The notes: generated from the sequence alone by a model not told the origin. Positions 8,887 to 20,228 are shown, counted from the first letter of the stretch. The stretch: DNA of 64,000 bases from an uncultured Desulfovibrio sp. (GCF_910584445.1 NZ_CAJUBO010000005.1:1-64000); one strand, 5' to 3'. Made by a program: numbers and translations.

Positions 8887-10059
8887 TCAACGCCCCTCTT
8901 CCATTTTCCGCCCGGAGCAAAGCGCAGGGCGGGGGCTGTCGCCACAAGGATCTGGATGTGGAATGTCGATACGGTGTTCGCGCTCCCGGGAGCCGGTGGG
9001 CGCAACGCCCGTGGTCCGCGCCGGGCCGGTGGACGCGCGCAGCACCAGATGGTGGCTGTATTCCACCCGCGTCACGCTGGAGGCGGGGGTGGAGCCGAAG
9101 ATCCTGCCGCGCAGGATCTCAAAGGCATTGCGGCTTTTCTCGACGAGATGGTGCTCCACCGTGGTCAGCCCCACGGACAGGAACCCCGAGGGAAAGATAT
9201 TGTCAAAGCCGCAGACGCTGTACTCCTCGGGCACGCGTTTCCCGGCCTCGGCCACGGCATCGAGCACGCCGTAGGCCACCATGTCGTTCACGGCCATGAG
9301 CGCGGTCAGGCCGGGCACTTCCAGACACTGCCGCGCCAGGTCGCGCCCCACCGCATGCTCGATGGAGATATTGCCAAGCTCGGTTGCCGGCGTCACGTCC
9401 ACGGTCTTCACCAGCACCTGGCCGCCCACCTCGGCAAAGGCGGCCTCCACCCCCTCCAGACGGCGCACGCGCGCGGAATTGGCGGCATTCAGCGGTGTGG
9501 AGAGATAGGCCGCATGGCGATGCCCCAGGCCCGTCATATGCCGCCCGAGCGCCAGCCCCGCTTCATAATTGTTGAGTTCCACCGTGTCCACATTCAGGCT
9601 GATGGTGCGGTCGCCGATGACCACCAGCGGCTTGAGGCGGCTGACGCGCTCGGCAAGTTCCACGCATTGCGGCAGCATGGTGAAGATCAGGCCCGCCAGG
9701 TCGGAGCGCGCGGCCTCGTCGAGCAGGCGCTCTTCAGCCGCCCTGTCGCGGTAGGTGGTCTCGATGAGCGTGGAAAGGCCCGCCGCCGCGGCCCCCTGCT
9801 GGATGGCCTGGATCATGGTGGCGTAATAGGGGTTGCCCACATTGGGGCAGATGATGAGCACCCGCCCGGCGCCCAGGCGCCCCCGGCTGCGGCGCGGCGC
9901 GGCATAGCCCAGGCTGGCGGCGGCCTCGCGCACCTGGGTCACGGTCTGCGGCGCAAAGGCCATGTCCGTGCGGCCGCCGAGGATCATGGAGACCGTTGCC
10001 AGCGAAAAGCCCGACTTTTCGGCCACGTCCGCCAAGGTGACTTTGCCCCGTCCGCTCAC
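8887..10059 (-). CDS. LacI-family transcriptional regulator with a repeat-derived C-terminal tail
   Basis: A 390-residue regulator. Residues 7-27 are the LacI helix-turn-helix ('VTLADVAEKSGFSLATVSMI'), the hinge helix lies near 45-60, and residues 66-340 form the sugar-binding-protein-like effector domain ('VLIICPNVGNPYYATMI', 'ALMAVNDMVAYGVLDA', 'YSVCGFDNIFPSGF'). Typical members end near residue 340; here some 45 extra residues follow, and the last 21 are encoded by the intergenic repeat at 8901-8952, so the original stop was probably lost. It is divergent from the MHS carrier with a LacI-type palindrome between them, and lies upstream of the MFS carrier, so it most likely controls uptake of an organic substrate. 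Effector unknown. Confidence 0.85.
   Translation of the reverse strand: MSGRGKVTLADVAEKSGFSLATVSMILGGRTDMAFAPQTVTQVREAAASLGYAAPRRSRGRLGAGRVLIICPNVGNPYYATMIQAIQQGAAAAGLSTLIETTYRDRAAEERLLDEAARSDLAGLIFTMLPQCVELAERVSRLKPLVVIGDRTISLNVDTVELNNYEAGLALGRHMTGLGHRHAAYLSTPLNAANSARVRRLEGVEAAFAEVGGQVLVKTVDVTPATELGNISIEHAVGRDLARQCLEVPGLTALMAVNDMVAYGVLDAVAEAGKRVPEEYSVCGFDNIFPSGFLSVGLTTVEHHLVEKSRNAFEILRGRIFGSTPASSVTRVEYSHHLVLRASTGPARTTGVAPTGSREREHRIDIPHPDPCGDSPRPALCSGRKMEEGR
8901..8952. repeat. Repeat 'GGCGGGGGCTGTCGCC', copy 1, inside the lacI 3' end
   Basis: CCGCCCGGAGC, AAAGCGCAGGGC, then GGGGGCTGTCGCC and CAAGGATC. It matches 20366-20423 in order and spacing with few differences. Here it is read as coding sequence for the last residues of the LacI regulator. 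Confidence 0.7.
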
Positions 10060-10127
10060 AGGCCCCCCGTTCGTTCACGCCAGAAGACTATAGGAGGCCC
10101 GGAGGACCACTGTCAAACGGCCAGGAG

Positions 10128-10335
10128 CTTAAAATTTAAAGTATCTTTTCTTTTTGGGCTTTTTGGGGGGCAGAAAATAAAATTTTAAGAATCCTTCGCA
10201 TCCGCCGCGAAAGCGCTTGCCAGAAATACGATTCCATGTAACGCTTGAGTTACGCGAAATTACGCGATGGCACGGGGAGAGGAAAACCAGCGTTTCGTGC
10301 CGACACTGGTTTTTACAGACCATTAAAATTTTAAG
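10128..10335. promoter_or_regulatory. AT-rich palindromes in the lacI-transporter intergenic region
   Basis: CTTAAAATTT (10128-10137) and AAATTTTAAG (10180-10189) form a perfect 10-base inverted repeat around a T-rich loop. AAAATTTTAAG recurs at 10325-10335, 40 bases before the transporter ATG. The copies bracket the 315-base intergenic region of an otherwise GC-rich neighbourhood and are candidate operator or promoter elements. Between them lie GTAAC-6-GTTAC and a direct repeat of TTACGCGA. Confidence 0.45.
10207..10220. promoter_or_regulatory. Candidate LacI-family operator
   Basis: GCGAAAGCGCTTGC has a perfect AAGCGCTT core with the central CG step that LacI-family dimers recognise through the hinge helix. 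It is the best such palindrome between the divergent regulator and MHS transporter, 155 bases before the transporter ATG and 148 bases before the regulator start. Confidence 0.55.
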
Positions 10336-10374
10336 CATGGATTCCCGGAACTCCCGGGACAGCGGGGAGGACGC

Positions 10375-11703
10375 ATGAGCGCGCCAAGCAAACGCGAGAT
10401 CCGCAAGGTGGTATTGGCAAGCCTGCTCGGAGCGACCATCGAGTGGTATGATTTCTTCCTCTACGGCGTGGTCGCGGGCATCGTGTTCAACAAGCTCTAC
10501 TTCCCCACGGAAGACCCCTTCATGGGCACGCTGCTCGCCTACAGCACCTTTGCCATCGGCTATCTCGCGCGCCCCTTCGGCGGTTTCATCTTCGGCCATT
10601 TCGGCGACCGCGTGGGCCGCAAGAGCATGCTCATCCTCACCATGCTCATCATGGGCCTGGCGACCATCGGCATCGGTCTTGTGCCCACCTATGCCCAGAT
10701 CGGCATTGCGGCGCCCATCATCCTCCAGACCATGCGCCTCTGCCAGGGCCTGGGCCTGGGCGGCGAATGGGGCGGCGCCGTCCTCATGACCTATGAATAC
10801 GCCAGCAAGCGCGAGCGCGCCTTTTATGCCAGCATCCCGCAGATGGGCCTGGCAACGGGGCTTTGCCTGTCCTCCGGCGTGGTGGCCCTGCTCTCCTGGG
10901 GGCTTGACAACGAGCAGTTCATGAGCTGGGGCTGGCGCCTGGCCTTCCTCATCAGCGTGGTGCTGGTGGCCGTGGCCCTCTATGTACGCATGCACATCCT
11001 GGAGACGCCCGATTTCCAGAAGGCCCGCGAGAGCGGCAAGACCGAGCGCAAGGTGCTGCCCATCGTGCGCGTCTGCAAGGAGCATCCGGGCAATATCGCC
11101 CTCGGCGTGGGCGCGCGCTGGATCGACGGCGTGTTCTTCAATGTGCTCGCGGTCTTCGTCATCAGCTATCTTGTGCAGTACATCCAGGTGGAGCGCACCT
11201 CGGCCCTGACCATCGTCATGCTCGCGGCGCTCATCATGTGCCCCTTCATCCTCATTGCCGGGCGCCTGGCCGACAGGTTCGGGCGCGGCCGCATCTACGG
11301 GATCGCCAGCCTGCTCTGCGGCCTTTCCATCTTCCCCTCCTTCTGGCTCATGCAGGGCAGCGGCGGCAATCTCCTGCTCATCGCCCTCGCCATCATCATC
11401 CCGCTGAGCATCTTTTACGCGGGCGTTTTCGGCCCTGAAGCGGCGGTCTTTTCCGACCTCTTTCCGCCGGATGTGCGCTATACCGGCATTTCCATCTGCT
11501 ACCAGTTCCCCGGCTTCCTCGTGGCGGGCATCGTGCCCGGGCTGTGCACGGTCTTCATCAAGTGGGGCGACGGCGATCCGCTCTATATCTGCCTCTTCAC
11601 CCTCCTGGCGGCCTTGACCAGCGGGCTTTCGGCCTTCATTATCCAGCGCAAGCACGATGCGGCCGTCCGCAAGAGCGGACTCGACGATGTGGAACACATC
11701 TAG
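10375..11703 (+). CDS. MFS transporter, metabolite:H+ symporter (MHS) family
   Basis: A 442-residue carrier with twelve spans. The N-terminus 'LLGATIEWYDFFLYGVVAGI' and the loop 'FGHFGDRVGRKSML' are hallmarks of the MHS branch (ShiA, ProP, KgtP, citrate carriers), and 'CQGLGLGGEWGGAV' is the family's second signature. Members import organic acids or betaines with protons; the substrate is not readable. ATG 10375 follows GGGGAGG by 4 bases. It is divergent from the LacI regulator. Its TAG stop (11701-11703) is the first three bases of a MITE-like element, so the element may have replaced a few native C-terminal codons. Confidence 0.85.
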   Translation: MSAPSKREIRKVVLASLLGATIEWYDFFLYGVVAGIVFNKLYFPTEDPFMGTLLAYSTFAIGYLARPFGGFIFGHFGDRVGRKSMLILTMLIMGLATIGIGLVPTYAQIGIAAPIILQTMRLCQGLGLGGEWGGAVLMTYEYASKRERAFYASIPQMGLATGLCLSSGVVALLSWGLDNEQFMSWGWRLAFLISVVLVAVALYVRMHILETPDFQKARESGKTERKVLPIVRVCKEHPGNIALGVGARWIDGVFFNVLAVFVISYLVQYIQVERTSALTIVMLAALIMCPFILIAGRLADRFGRGRIYGIASLLCGLSIFPSFWLMQGSGGNLLLIALAIIIPLSIFYAGVFGPEAAVFSDLFPPDVRYTGISICYQFPGFLVAGIVPGLCTVFIKWGDGDPLYICLFTLLAALTSGLSAFIIQRKHDAAVRKSGLDDVEHI

Positions 11704-11842
11704 TGTCTACTTGCAAAAATTCTGCGCAGAATTTTTGCAGGATCGTTCGCGAAAAAGCGTGGTTTTTCGCTCACTCACGGCGGCTATGCCGCCGCAAAAC
11801 CCTTACGGGTTTTGTAGTGTCTACTTTTGCAAGTAGACACTA
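11701..11842 (+). mobile_element. MITE-like palindromic element, copy 1 (142 bases)
   Basis: No coding capacity. It starts TAGTGTCTACTTGCAAAA and ends TTTTGCAAGTAGACACTA, an 18-base perfect terminal inverted repeat, and is bounded on both sides by CTAG, as expected for insertion at a TA-centred target. Inside are a perfect 26-base palindrome (11713-11738), the three-stem core (11743-11814) and a second TAGTGTCTACTT (11815-11826) that pairs with the right end. The second copy, at 62881-62987, lacks the 26-base palindrome and is inverted. In both copies the first TAG is the stop codon of the neighbouring gene. A transposase acting in trans is assumed; none is in the window. Confidence 0.75.
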
Positions 11843-12059
11843 GGAGCGGTCTGGTCAGGAAAGTATCCACACCGCTCCGGCGGCAGCTGTAGCTGACGCC
11901 CGCGCCGCAGGAGCGCCCGGACCACGTTTGGGACGCGAGATGCGGTAGCGAAAAGTGATGGAAAAGGGATATCTTCAATCAAACAATGCTCTCAAGGCCC
12001 GCGCCGGAGCTTCCCCGGGGGAGGCTCCGGCGCCCTGCCGAACTTCAAGGAAGGCAGAC
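11843..12059. other. Leader region with a strong hairpin
   Basis: No gene. At 11868-11916 there is a degenerate copy of the repeat seen at 5101 and 20275. GCGCCGGAGC (12001-12010) pairs perfectly with GCTCCGGCGC (12024-12033), 27 bases before the next start codon and just ahead of its ribosome site, so it could influence translation of the phosphodiesterase gene. No T run follows. Confidence 0.5.
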
Positions 12060-12884
12060 ATGCGTATCCTCCAGCTTTCCGACTTCCATCTGCGCGGCGA
12101 TGGCAGGCGTTCCTACCGCGTGACCGACACGCGGCGCTGTCTCGACGAGCTGGTGCGCCATCTGGAAGCCCTCACGCCCGCGCCGGACGCCATGGTGCTC
12201 ACGGGCGACCTGGCCGACAGCGGCGATGCCCGGGCCTACGAGCTGCTCCGTGAGGCGCTGCTCCCCTTGTGCCGCCGCATCTATGCGCTGCCCGGAAACC
12301 ATGACCGCCGCGACAGGATGCGCTCCATCCTCGGCGCCTGGTGCGCGCCGGACCCCGGCATCCCGGAATTTCTCTGCCAGGCCGTGGAGGACATGCCCGT
12401 GCGCCTGCTGCTGTTTGACAGCATGAGTCCCGGCTCGCATTCCGGCCACTGCCCGGACGCCGCCGCGCGCTGGCTGGAGGCGAAACTCCGGGAGCGCCCC
12501 GGCGTCCCCGCCCTCGTCTTCATGCACCATCCGCCGTTCAAGAGCGGCATGGGCGCCATGGACGAGCCGTTCGAGAATGTGGCCGCGCTGGAGAAGATCC
12601 TCGGGGGGGCGCCCTGGGCCACACTGGCCTGCGGGCATATGCACCGCCCCATCTTCACCCGCTACGCGGGCATTCCGGCCATGACCTCGCCGGCGGTGGC
12701 AATGCAGCTGGAACTGGACCTTTCGCCAGAAGGCGGCGACACCTTCCGCATGGAGTGCAGCGGCTATCTGCTGCACCACTGGGACGGCGCGCAGCTCAAC
12801 AGCCACGTCTGCCAGATCCCCGGCACGCCCGGCTTTGATGGGCCGTATCCGTTTGTGGACAAGGTGAACCCCACCGAAGACTGA
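12060..12884 (+). CDS. Calcineurin-like metallophosphoesterase (CpdA / class III cyclic-nucleotide phosphodiesterase-like)
   Basis: A 274-residue cytosolic dinuclear-metal hydrolase. All signature motifs are present in order: 'DFHLRG' (D-x-H), 'LTGDLADSG', 'LPGNHDRRDRM', 'VFMHHPPF' and 'ACGHMHRP'. The order and the short GNHDRR-to-GHMH spacing match CpdA-type 3',5'-cAMP phosphodiesterases, although relatives act on other phosphodiesters, so the substrate is inferred. ATG 12060 follows AAGGAAGG by 5 bases; an upstream in-frame extension to 11955 crosses the leader hairpin and is unlikely. Ends at a strong terminator; appears monocistronic. Confidence 0.85.
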   Translation: MRILQLSDFHLRGDGRRSYRVTDTRRCLDELVRHLEALTPAPDAMVLTGDLADSGDARAYELLREALLPLCRRIYALPGNHDRRDRMRSILGAWCAPDPGIPEFLCQAVEDMPVRLLLFDSMSPGSHSGHCPDAAARWLEAKLRERPGVPALVFMHHPPFKSGMGAMDEPFENVAALEKILGGAPWATLACGHMHRPIFTRYAGIPAMTSPAVAMQLELDLSPEGGDTFRMECSGYLLHHWDGAQLNSHVCQIPGTPGFDGPYPFVDKVNPTED

Positions 12885-12928
12885 CGAAACCGCACCCTCC
12901 AAAAACGGCACTGCCGGCAGTGCCCGTG

Positions 12929-12958
12929 AAAAAGGGGGAGCCACGGCTCCCCCTTTTT
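12929..12958. terminator. Rho-independent terminator after the phosphodiesterase gene
   Basis: AAAAAGGGGGAGCC pairs with GGCTCCCCCTTTTT around a 2-base loop, a 14-base stem with A and T tails that would work in both directions. A perfect 18-base palindrome, GGCACTGCCGGCAGTGCC, sits just upstream at 12906-12923. Confidence 0.9.
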
Positions 12959-12979
12959 CCACAACGCCGGGCTGGACCC

Positions 12980-13288
12980 GGGGCGCGCCGCCTGGAGCCG
13001 GCCGCCGTCTGCGTGGTGAGCTGCCGCCGCGACGGCGCCAGCGCCCCCTTTGACCGGCTGAACAAGCATTTCACCATCGCCCGCATGCCCGTGATGGCCT
13101 CCCAGTACTGGAACTCCATCCACGACAACGCCCCCGAAGAAGCCGCGCAGGATGCGGAAGGCCCGCAGACCATGCGTACTCTGGGCGACAATATGGCCTG
13201 GCTGCTCAAATGCATCGCCGCCGGCAAGGCCGCGGGCATCATGCCGCCCACGCCGGAGCCGTGGCAGGCGATGAACTCCAGCCGCTGA
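12980..13288 (+). pseudogene. C-terminal remnant of a flavodoxin-fold NAD(P)H-dependent FMN reductase
   Basis: The last 90 or so residues of a flavodoxin-like oxidoreductase remain in frame: 'VCVVSCRRDGASAPFDRLNK', 'MPVMASQYWNSIHDNAPEE', 'QTMRTLGDNMAWLLKCI'. The FMN-binding N-terminal half with 'GSPR' is absent, because the terminator of the preceding gene lies where it should be. There is no ribosome site, so this is a deletion remnant, not a small gene. An intact flavodoxin-fold reductase lies 1.2 kb away on the other strand (14491-15159), beyond an AT-rich insertion, but it belongs to a different subgroup. Confidence 0.75.
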
Positions 13289-13377
13289 GGACTTTGACCT
13301 TCGGCTCTCTCCCAGAACTCTTTGCCCTCCGCTTCCGGAGGCCAAGCCCTCCAGAGATTCCCGAGACGGCGCCCGGC

Positions 13378-13409
13378 ATGCCCTTTCGGCCCAGAGGCCG
13401 GAAGGGCAT
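13378..13409. repeat. 14-base hairpin at the edge of the AT-rich island
   Basis: ATGCCCTTTCGGCC and GGCCGGAAGGGCAT pair with one G-T wobble around CAGA. No T run follows on the plus strand; it lies 36 bases before GC drops sharply. Possibly a transcription end for the radical SAM gene, possibly an attachment remnant. Confidence 0.5.
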
Positions 13410-13445
13410 CACGCGGAGGCATCGCCACCGCCGAAGTTTCCTGAT

Positions 13446-14417
13446 TCAGTTTTTTTTAAACTTTTCCTGAAAATGCTTTCGTTTTGCTTTTATATTTATC
13501 TTTTTTGCAACGAACTTTATAAATTCCTCATAATCGTTAATACAATTAAGATTATATGCATACTCAAGTTCATCTGCAGTAAAGTATCCCCGCGCGTTGA
13601 CCCTCGGGAATGCTGCTATCCCCGCCTGAAGATAAGGTATCCATTCCTCGCTATTGTCATCTGAATACACTTGTATATTTGGATATGATGCACAATAATT
13701 ACCCTGCGAAATTATTTCCCTATACTTTTCCGTATCAAATTCAAATCCACAAGTAGTTCCTTCATAACCTAAGTCTTGCAATTTATCCCGTATTTCGTTC
13801 AATTCATCACGATTCAGAGTATTGTTCAGCAGCCAATCTTTTGGAAGAAATGGTGAGAAATATGGAGTTCTGAATTCATGTTGATATACATCACATTATT
13901 CCTTTGCAAACCTTGCAATAGCTAAAATTTCATCTTTATTATCGCGTGTAACCATTGTTATAAAATGAATATAAGGATGATTTCTAACCTTAGAAAACTC
14001 GTCAACCAACACTTTTAAATTTCTATAAAAATTCCCTTGTGAGTTTTTTGTAATAAATTTATATTTATTTTCGTCAAGTGTTTCCAAACTTATATTTATA
14101 TGATGAAAATTACACTGTGCCATTCTATAGAAATACCCATCTGAAAACTTTCTGGCGATATTAGATGTAAAAAATATTTTATCTTTTTTGTTCTTAGGTA
14201 TATATTCCATAAAATCTAAAAAATGTGGATGAAGCGTCGGCTCAAAAAGACATGAAATCAATATCCAATCTTCAACATAATCATACATATGATCGATAAT
14301 AATTTTAAAAATATTTTCTTCCATCAATGCCGGTTTATCCCATCCATTAAAACAGAATACGCAACGATTATTACAATGATTTGTAATATCACATAATAAC
14401 GTACGAAAACGATCCAT
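13446..14417 (-). pseudogene. Radical SAM protein interrupted by one in-frame UAA stop
   Basis: Reads as one 324-codon gene. The first 173 codons (14417-13899) carry the radical SAM cluster motif 'CNNRCVFCF' (CxxxCxxC) near the start and TIM-barrel strands ('IFFTSNIAR', 'HHINISLETLDENKYKFI'). A TAA at 13896-13898 follows 'AIARFAKE'. The same frame then continues without a break as 'CDVYQHEFRTPYFSPFLPKD', through an ATG at 13802, to codon 324. A single base change to a sense codon would restore a normal-length protein, so this is a recent nonsense mutation, a sequence error or recoding. GGAGGGGG precedes the start. At about 30% GC it stands out as horizontally acquired. Substrate unknown; no precursor peptide or maturase neighbour is seen. 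Confidence 0.8.
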
Positions 14418-14490
14418 TACCCCCTCCAGAAAATATGTATCTTATGAACAGAACATTTCCTCAATGAAAACTAGGACCGTTGCGAATGTC

Positions 14491-15159
14491 CTATGCCTCG
14501 CCCGCGGCATCCGCGGCCAGGGCGGACCCCAGCTCGCGGGCCTTGCGGCAGTCGAGGGGAAACTCCAGCTCCCGCTGCCGGGCCTTTTCCTCCGCGGAAA
14601 AGATCTCCATCTTGTATCTGGAATAGTCCTTGAACTGGAGGGTGTCGCACACATGGAGCAGGCGCGGCTCCGAACCGAACAGGCGGCCCACATAGGACTC
14701 CATGGCGGCGAGCCTTTGCGGATAGCCCCGCTCCTCCATGCGCCCGCGCGGCAGGTTCATGGTATAGACGAAGGCCGTGGGGATCTTTCTGGGCGCCAGG
14801 GAGCTGTGGTCCTTGTCATACACGAGGCAGGGGAAGAGCAGGCGCTCCAGAAAGGCGCGCAGCATGCCGGTCACGTCGCCGAAATAGATGGGCGAGCCGA
14901 TGACGAGCGCGTCAGCCTGGAGAAGGCGGGGCAGGAGCGCGCCCAGCTCGTCGCGCACGGCGCACCGCCCATAGGACGGACCGCCCAGGCGCTTGCACTC
15001 GAAGCAGCTCACGCAGCCCTTGTAGTCCAGGCTGTAGAGGTCGATCATTTCCGTGAGCGCGTCCTCCCGGCTTTCGGCGAAGCCGTCGAGCACATTGCGG
15101 AGAATGGTGGCCGTGTTCCAGTTTTTGCGGGGGCTGCCGTTGATGGCGTAGATCTGCAT
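14491..15159 (-). CDS. Flavodoxin-fold NAD(P)H-dependent oxidoreductase (FMN reductase family)
   Basis: A 222-residue flavoprotein. 'MQIYAINGSPRKNWNTATIL' is the phosphate-binding start of the fold, 'CVSCFECKRLGG...CAVRDEL' the Cys-bearing loop of the iron-sulfur flavoprotein-like subgroup, and 'ADALVIGSPIYFGDVTGMLRAFLERL' the flavin-contact segment. The Cys residues (in C-x2-C-x2-C spacing) could hold a cluster as in Isf proteins, or merely be redox-active. The start at 15159 follows AAAGGAGGAAG closely. It is separated from the radical SAM gene by 73 bases and reads in the same direction, but the composition differs, so they probably were not inherited together. Physiological electron partner unknown. 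Confidence 0.85.
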   Translation of the reverse strand: MQIYAINGSPRKNWNTATILRNVLDGFAESREDALTEMIDLYSLDYKGCVSCFECKRLGGPSYGRCAVRDELGALLPRLLQADALVIGSPIYFGDVTGMLRAFLERLLFPCLVYDKDHSSLAPRKIPTAFVYTMNLPRGRMEERGYPQRLAAMESYVGRLFGSEPRLLHVCDTLQFKDYSRYKMEIFSAEEKARQRELEFPLDCRKARELGSALAADAAGEA

Positions 15160-15270
15160 GGTCTTCCTCCTTTCGGATGCTCTCGCGTCCAGTATTCGCG
15201 CAAAGCCGCTGGCTGTAAAGCCCCGGCGGCGGCTCCCGCGCCCGCCCATCCCCGGCGCCGCATTTACGGC

Positions 15271-15299
15271 TTGACCGGAGAGACGGGGCAACGTAAAAA
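15271..15299 (+). promoter_or_regulatory. Likely sigma-70 promoter of carB-carA
   Basis: TTGACC (15271-15276), a 17-base spacer, then TAAAAA (15294-15299), 70 bases before the carB ATG. The -35 box matches five of six consensus positions and the -10 box four of six. Confidence 0.55.
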
Positions 15300-15368
15300 A
15301 GGCTGTTTGCCCACCTGCGCGGCACGGCGTCCTTGCCGCCCGCGCGTTCCTAGCCGCAGGGAGAGTTC

Positions 15369-18613
<3,245 letters not shown>

Positions 18614-18617
<4 letters not shown>

Positions 18618-19744
18618 AAGCAGTCCTGGTGCTGGAAGACGGTTTCGCGCTTGAAGGGAAGTCCTTCACCGGCGAATTTGAAACGGGCGGTGAAGTGATC
18701 TTCACCACGGGCATGACCGGCTATCAGGAGGTGCTCACCGATCCCTCCTATACCGGGCAGATGGTCTGCATGACCTACCCGCTCATGGGCAATTACGGCA
18801 TCTGCGCGGCGGACATGGAATCCGCCGGCATCCACGCCGAGGCGTTCCTGGTCAAGGAATGCTGCAAACAGCCCTCCAACTGGCGTTCCGCCATGTCCCT
18901 GCCGGACTTTCTCGTTGAACACGGCACGCCGGGCATGGAAGGGCTGGACACCCGCGCGCTCACGCGGCATCTGCGCCTCCATGGCGCCATGCGCGGCGTC
19001 ATCTCCACGCGCGCCCGGGATGTGGAGGAACTGCGCCAAAAAGCGCAGGCCCTGCCCCCCATGCAGGGCCGCAACCTGGTGCCGGAGGTGGCCGCCAAGG
19101 CCCCGTATGCCTGGTACGACAACGCGCCGCACCCCGTGGCCCTCGGCGCGGACGGGGGCTATGCCTGGCGCGGCGCCGGGCTGCCGCTGGTGGTCTATGA
19201 CTACGGCATCAAGTGGAACATCCTGCGCCACCTCGTGGCCGCGGGCTTCGAGCCGCTGGCCGTGCCGCCCACCTTCAGCCCCCGGGCCGTCAGGGCCACG
19301 GGCGCGGGCGCGGTCTTTCTTTCCAACGGGCCGGGCGACCCCGCCACCCTCGGGGAGGAGATCGCCATTGTCAGGGAACTCTGCCGGGACATGCCCGTCA
19401 CGGGCATCTGCCTCGGGCACCAGCTCATCGGCCACGCCCTGGGGGCGCGCACCGAAAAGCTCAAGTTCGGGCACCACGGCTGCAATCATCCGGTCAAGGA
19501 CCTCACCACGGGAAAGATCGAGATCTCTTCCCAGAATCACGGCTTCCATGTGGTGCTGGACGGCGTGGCGGATGTGGAGGCCACCCACGTCAACCTCAAC
19601 GATCATACCCTTGAGGGGCTGCGCCACACGAGCCTGCCCATCATGAGCCTCCAGTACCACCCGGAGGCCGCCGCCGGCCCGCGTGACGGCAATCATCTTT
19701 TCCTCCGCTTCCGGGAAATGATCGGCAGGGCCACGGGCAACTAG
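18614..19744 (+). CDS. carA: Carbamoyl-phosphate synthase, small (glutaminase) subunit
   Basis: A 376-residue class I glutamine amidotransferase that releases ammonia for CarB. The N-terminal half carries the CarA-specific domain ('[20 protein letters not shown]', '[11 protein letters not shown]'); the C-terminal half holds the catalytic Cys in '[15 protein letters not shown]' and the His-Glu pair in '[14 protein letters not shown]'. The start codon overlaps the carB stop (ATGA), so translation is coupled and the 1:1 complex is favoured. The stop is followed at once by repeat sequence at 19743. Confidence 0.97.
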
Positions 19745-19841
19745 AGCGTTTTGCTGCGGAAAATATCTGTAACACGGGTATCTTCCGCAGATTTCGCTGC
19801 CTGCATTTCCCCGCAAAGCGGGACAAGCGACGGAAAACGGG
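19743..19841. repeat. Intergenic repeat 'CCCCGCAAAGCGGGACAAGCG', copy 1
   Basis: Starts GAGCGTTTTGC and contains the hairpin CTGCGGAAAATA / TATCTTCCGCAG (19754-19791). Then comes a block of about 50 bases, 19788-19839, that matches 52859-52911 at all but a handful of positions, with TTTCCCCGC and GCGGGACAAGCG as its core. The other copy also begins with an AAGCATTTTGC box. It lies directly after carA. Confidence 0.7.
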
Positions 19842-19922
19842 AAAAGTCCTTTACACGCTTCGCGGCCATGCGCTAAACTCGATTTTTACGATACGACATT
19901 CACACCGACATTCCGCAACCCT

Positions 19923-19948
19923 GCGGCAACCCCCTCCGGGGTTGCCGC
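19923..19948 (+). terminator. Hairpin after carBA, possible terminator
   Basis: GCGGCAACCCC pairs perfectly with GGGGTTGCCGC around CTCC. Only TTGCTTT follows rather than a clean T run, so termination is likely but not certain. It lies 180 bases after carA and 58 bases before the next start. Confidence 0.5.
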
Positions 19949-20006
19949 TTGCTTTGCGCGGCACAGGCCTGCCGCGCGGCGTCAACCTTTTTTTGCGAGG
20001 GACCTC

Positions 20007-20228
20007 ATGGATGTTTTCGATCAGGCGACGGAACTGGAACGCATGGACAGGGAATCCGCCCTGGTGCGGGCGCGCGCGTCCATGGACCGCGGCGGCCCGG
20101 AATGGATCGATGGCGTGGCCTGCTGCCGCGAGTGCGGCGAACCCATCCCGCAGAAGCGCCTGGACGCCCTGCCGGGCGTGGGCCTGTGCCGTGCCTGCCA
20201 GGAGGAACGCGAACAGGGCATGCATTAA
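20007..20228 (+). CDS. Small TraR/DksA-type zinc-finger protein
   Basis: A 73-residue protein made of a short helical stretch and a C4 zinc finger: 'CRECGEPIPQKRLDALPGVG' followed by 'CRACQEE', with Cys40, 43, 61 and 64 as ligands. This is the C-terminal module of TraR/DksA proteins, which bind the RNA polymerase secondary channel. The N-terminus is too short for a full DksA coiled coil, as in phage and plasmid TraR proteins. GCGAGG lies 11 bases before the ATG. It stands alone between two repeat-filled regions, the usual setting for a mobile-element relic, but the frame is intact. Confidence 0.8.
   Translation: MDVFDQATELERMDRESALVRARASMDRGGPEWIDGVACCRECGEPIPQKRLDALPGVGLCRACQEEREQGMH

Noticed and set aside
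13446..13802. Separate 118-codon gene on the minus strand
   Set aside because: It is in the same frame as the radical SAM N-terminal part and follows it after a single UAA, so it is the 3' part of that gene.
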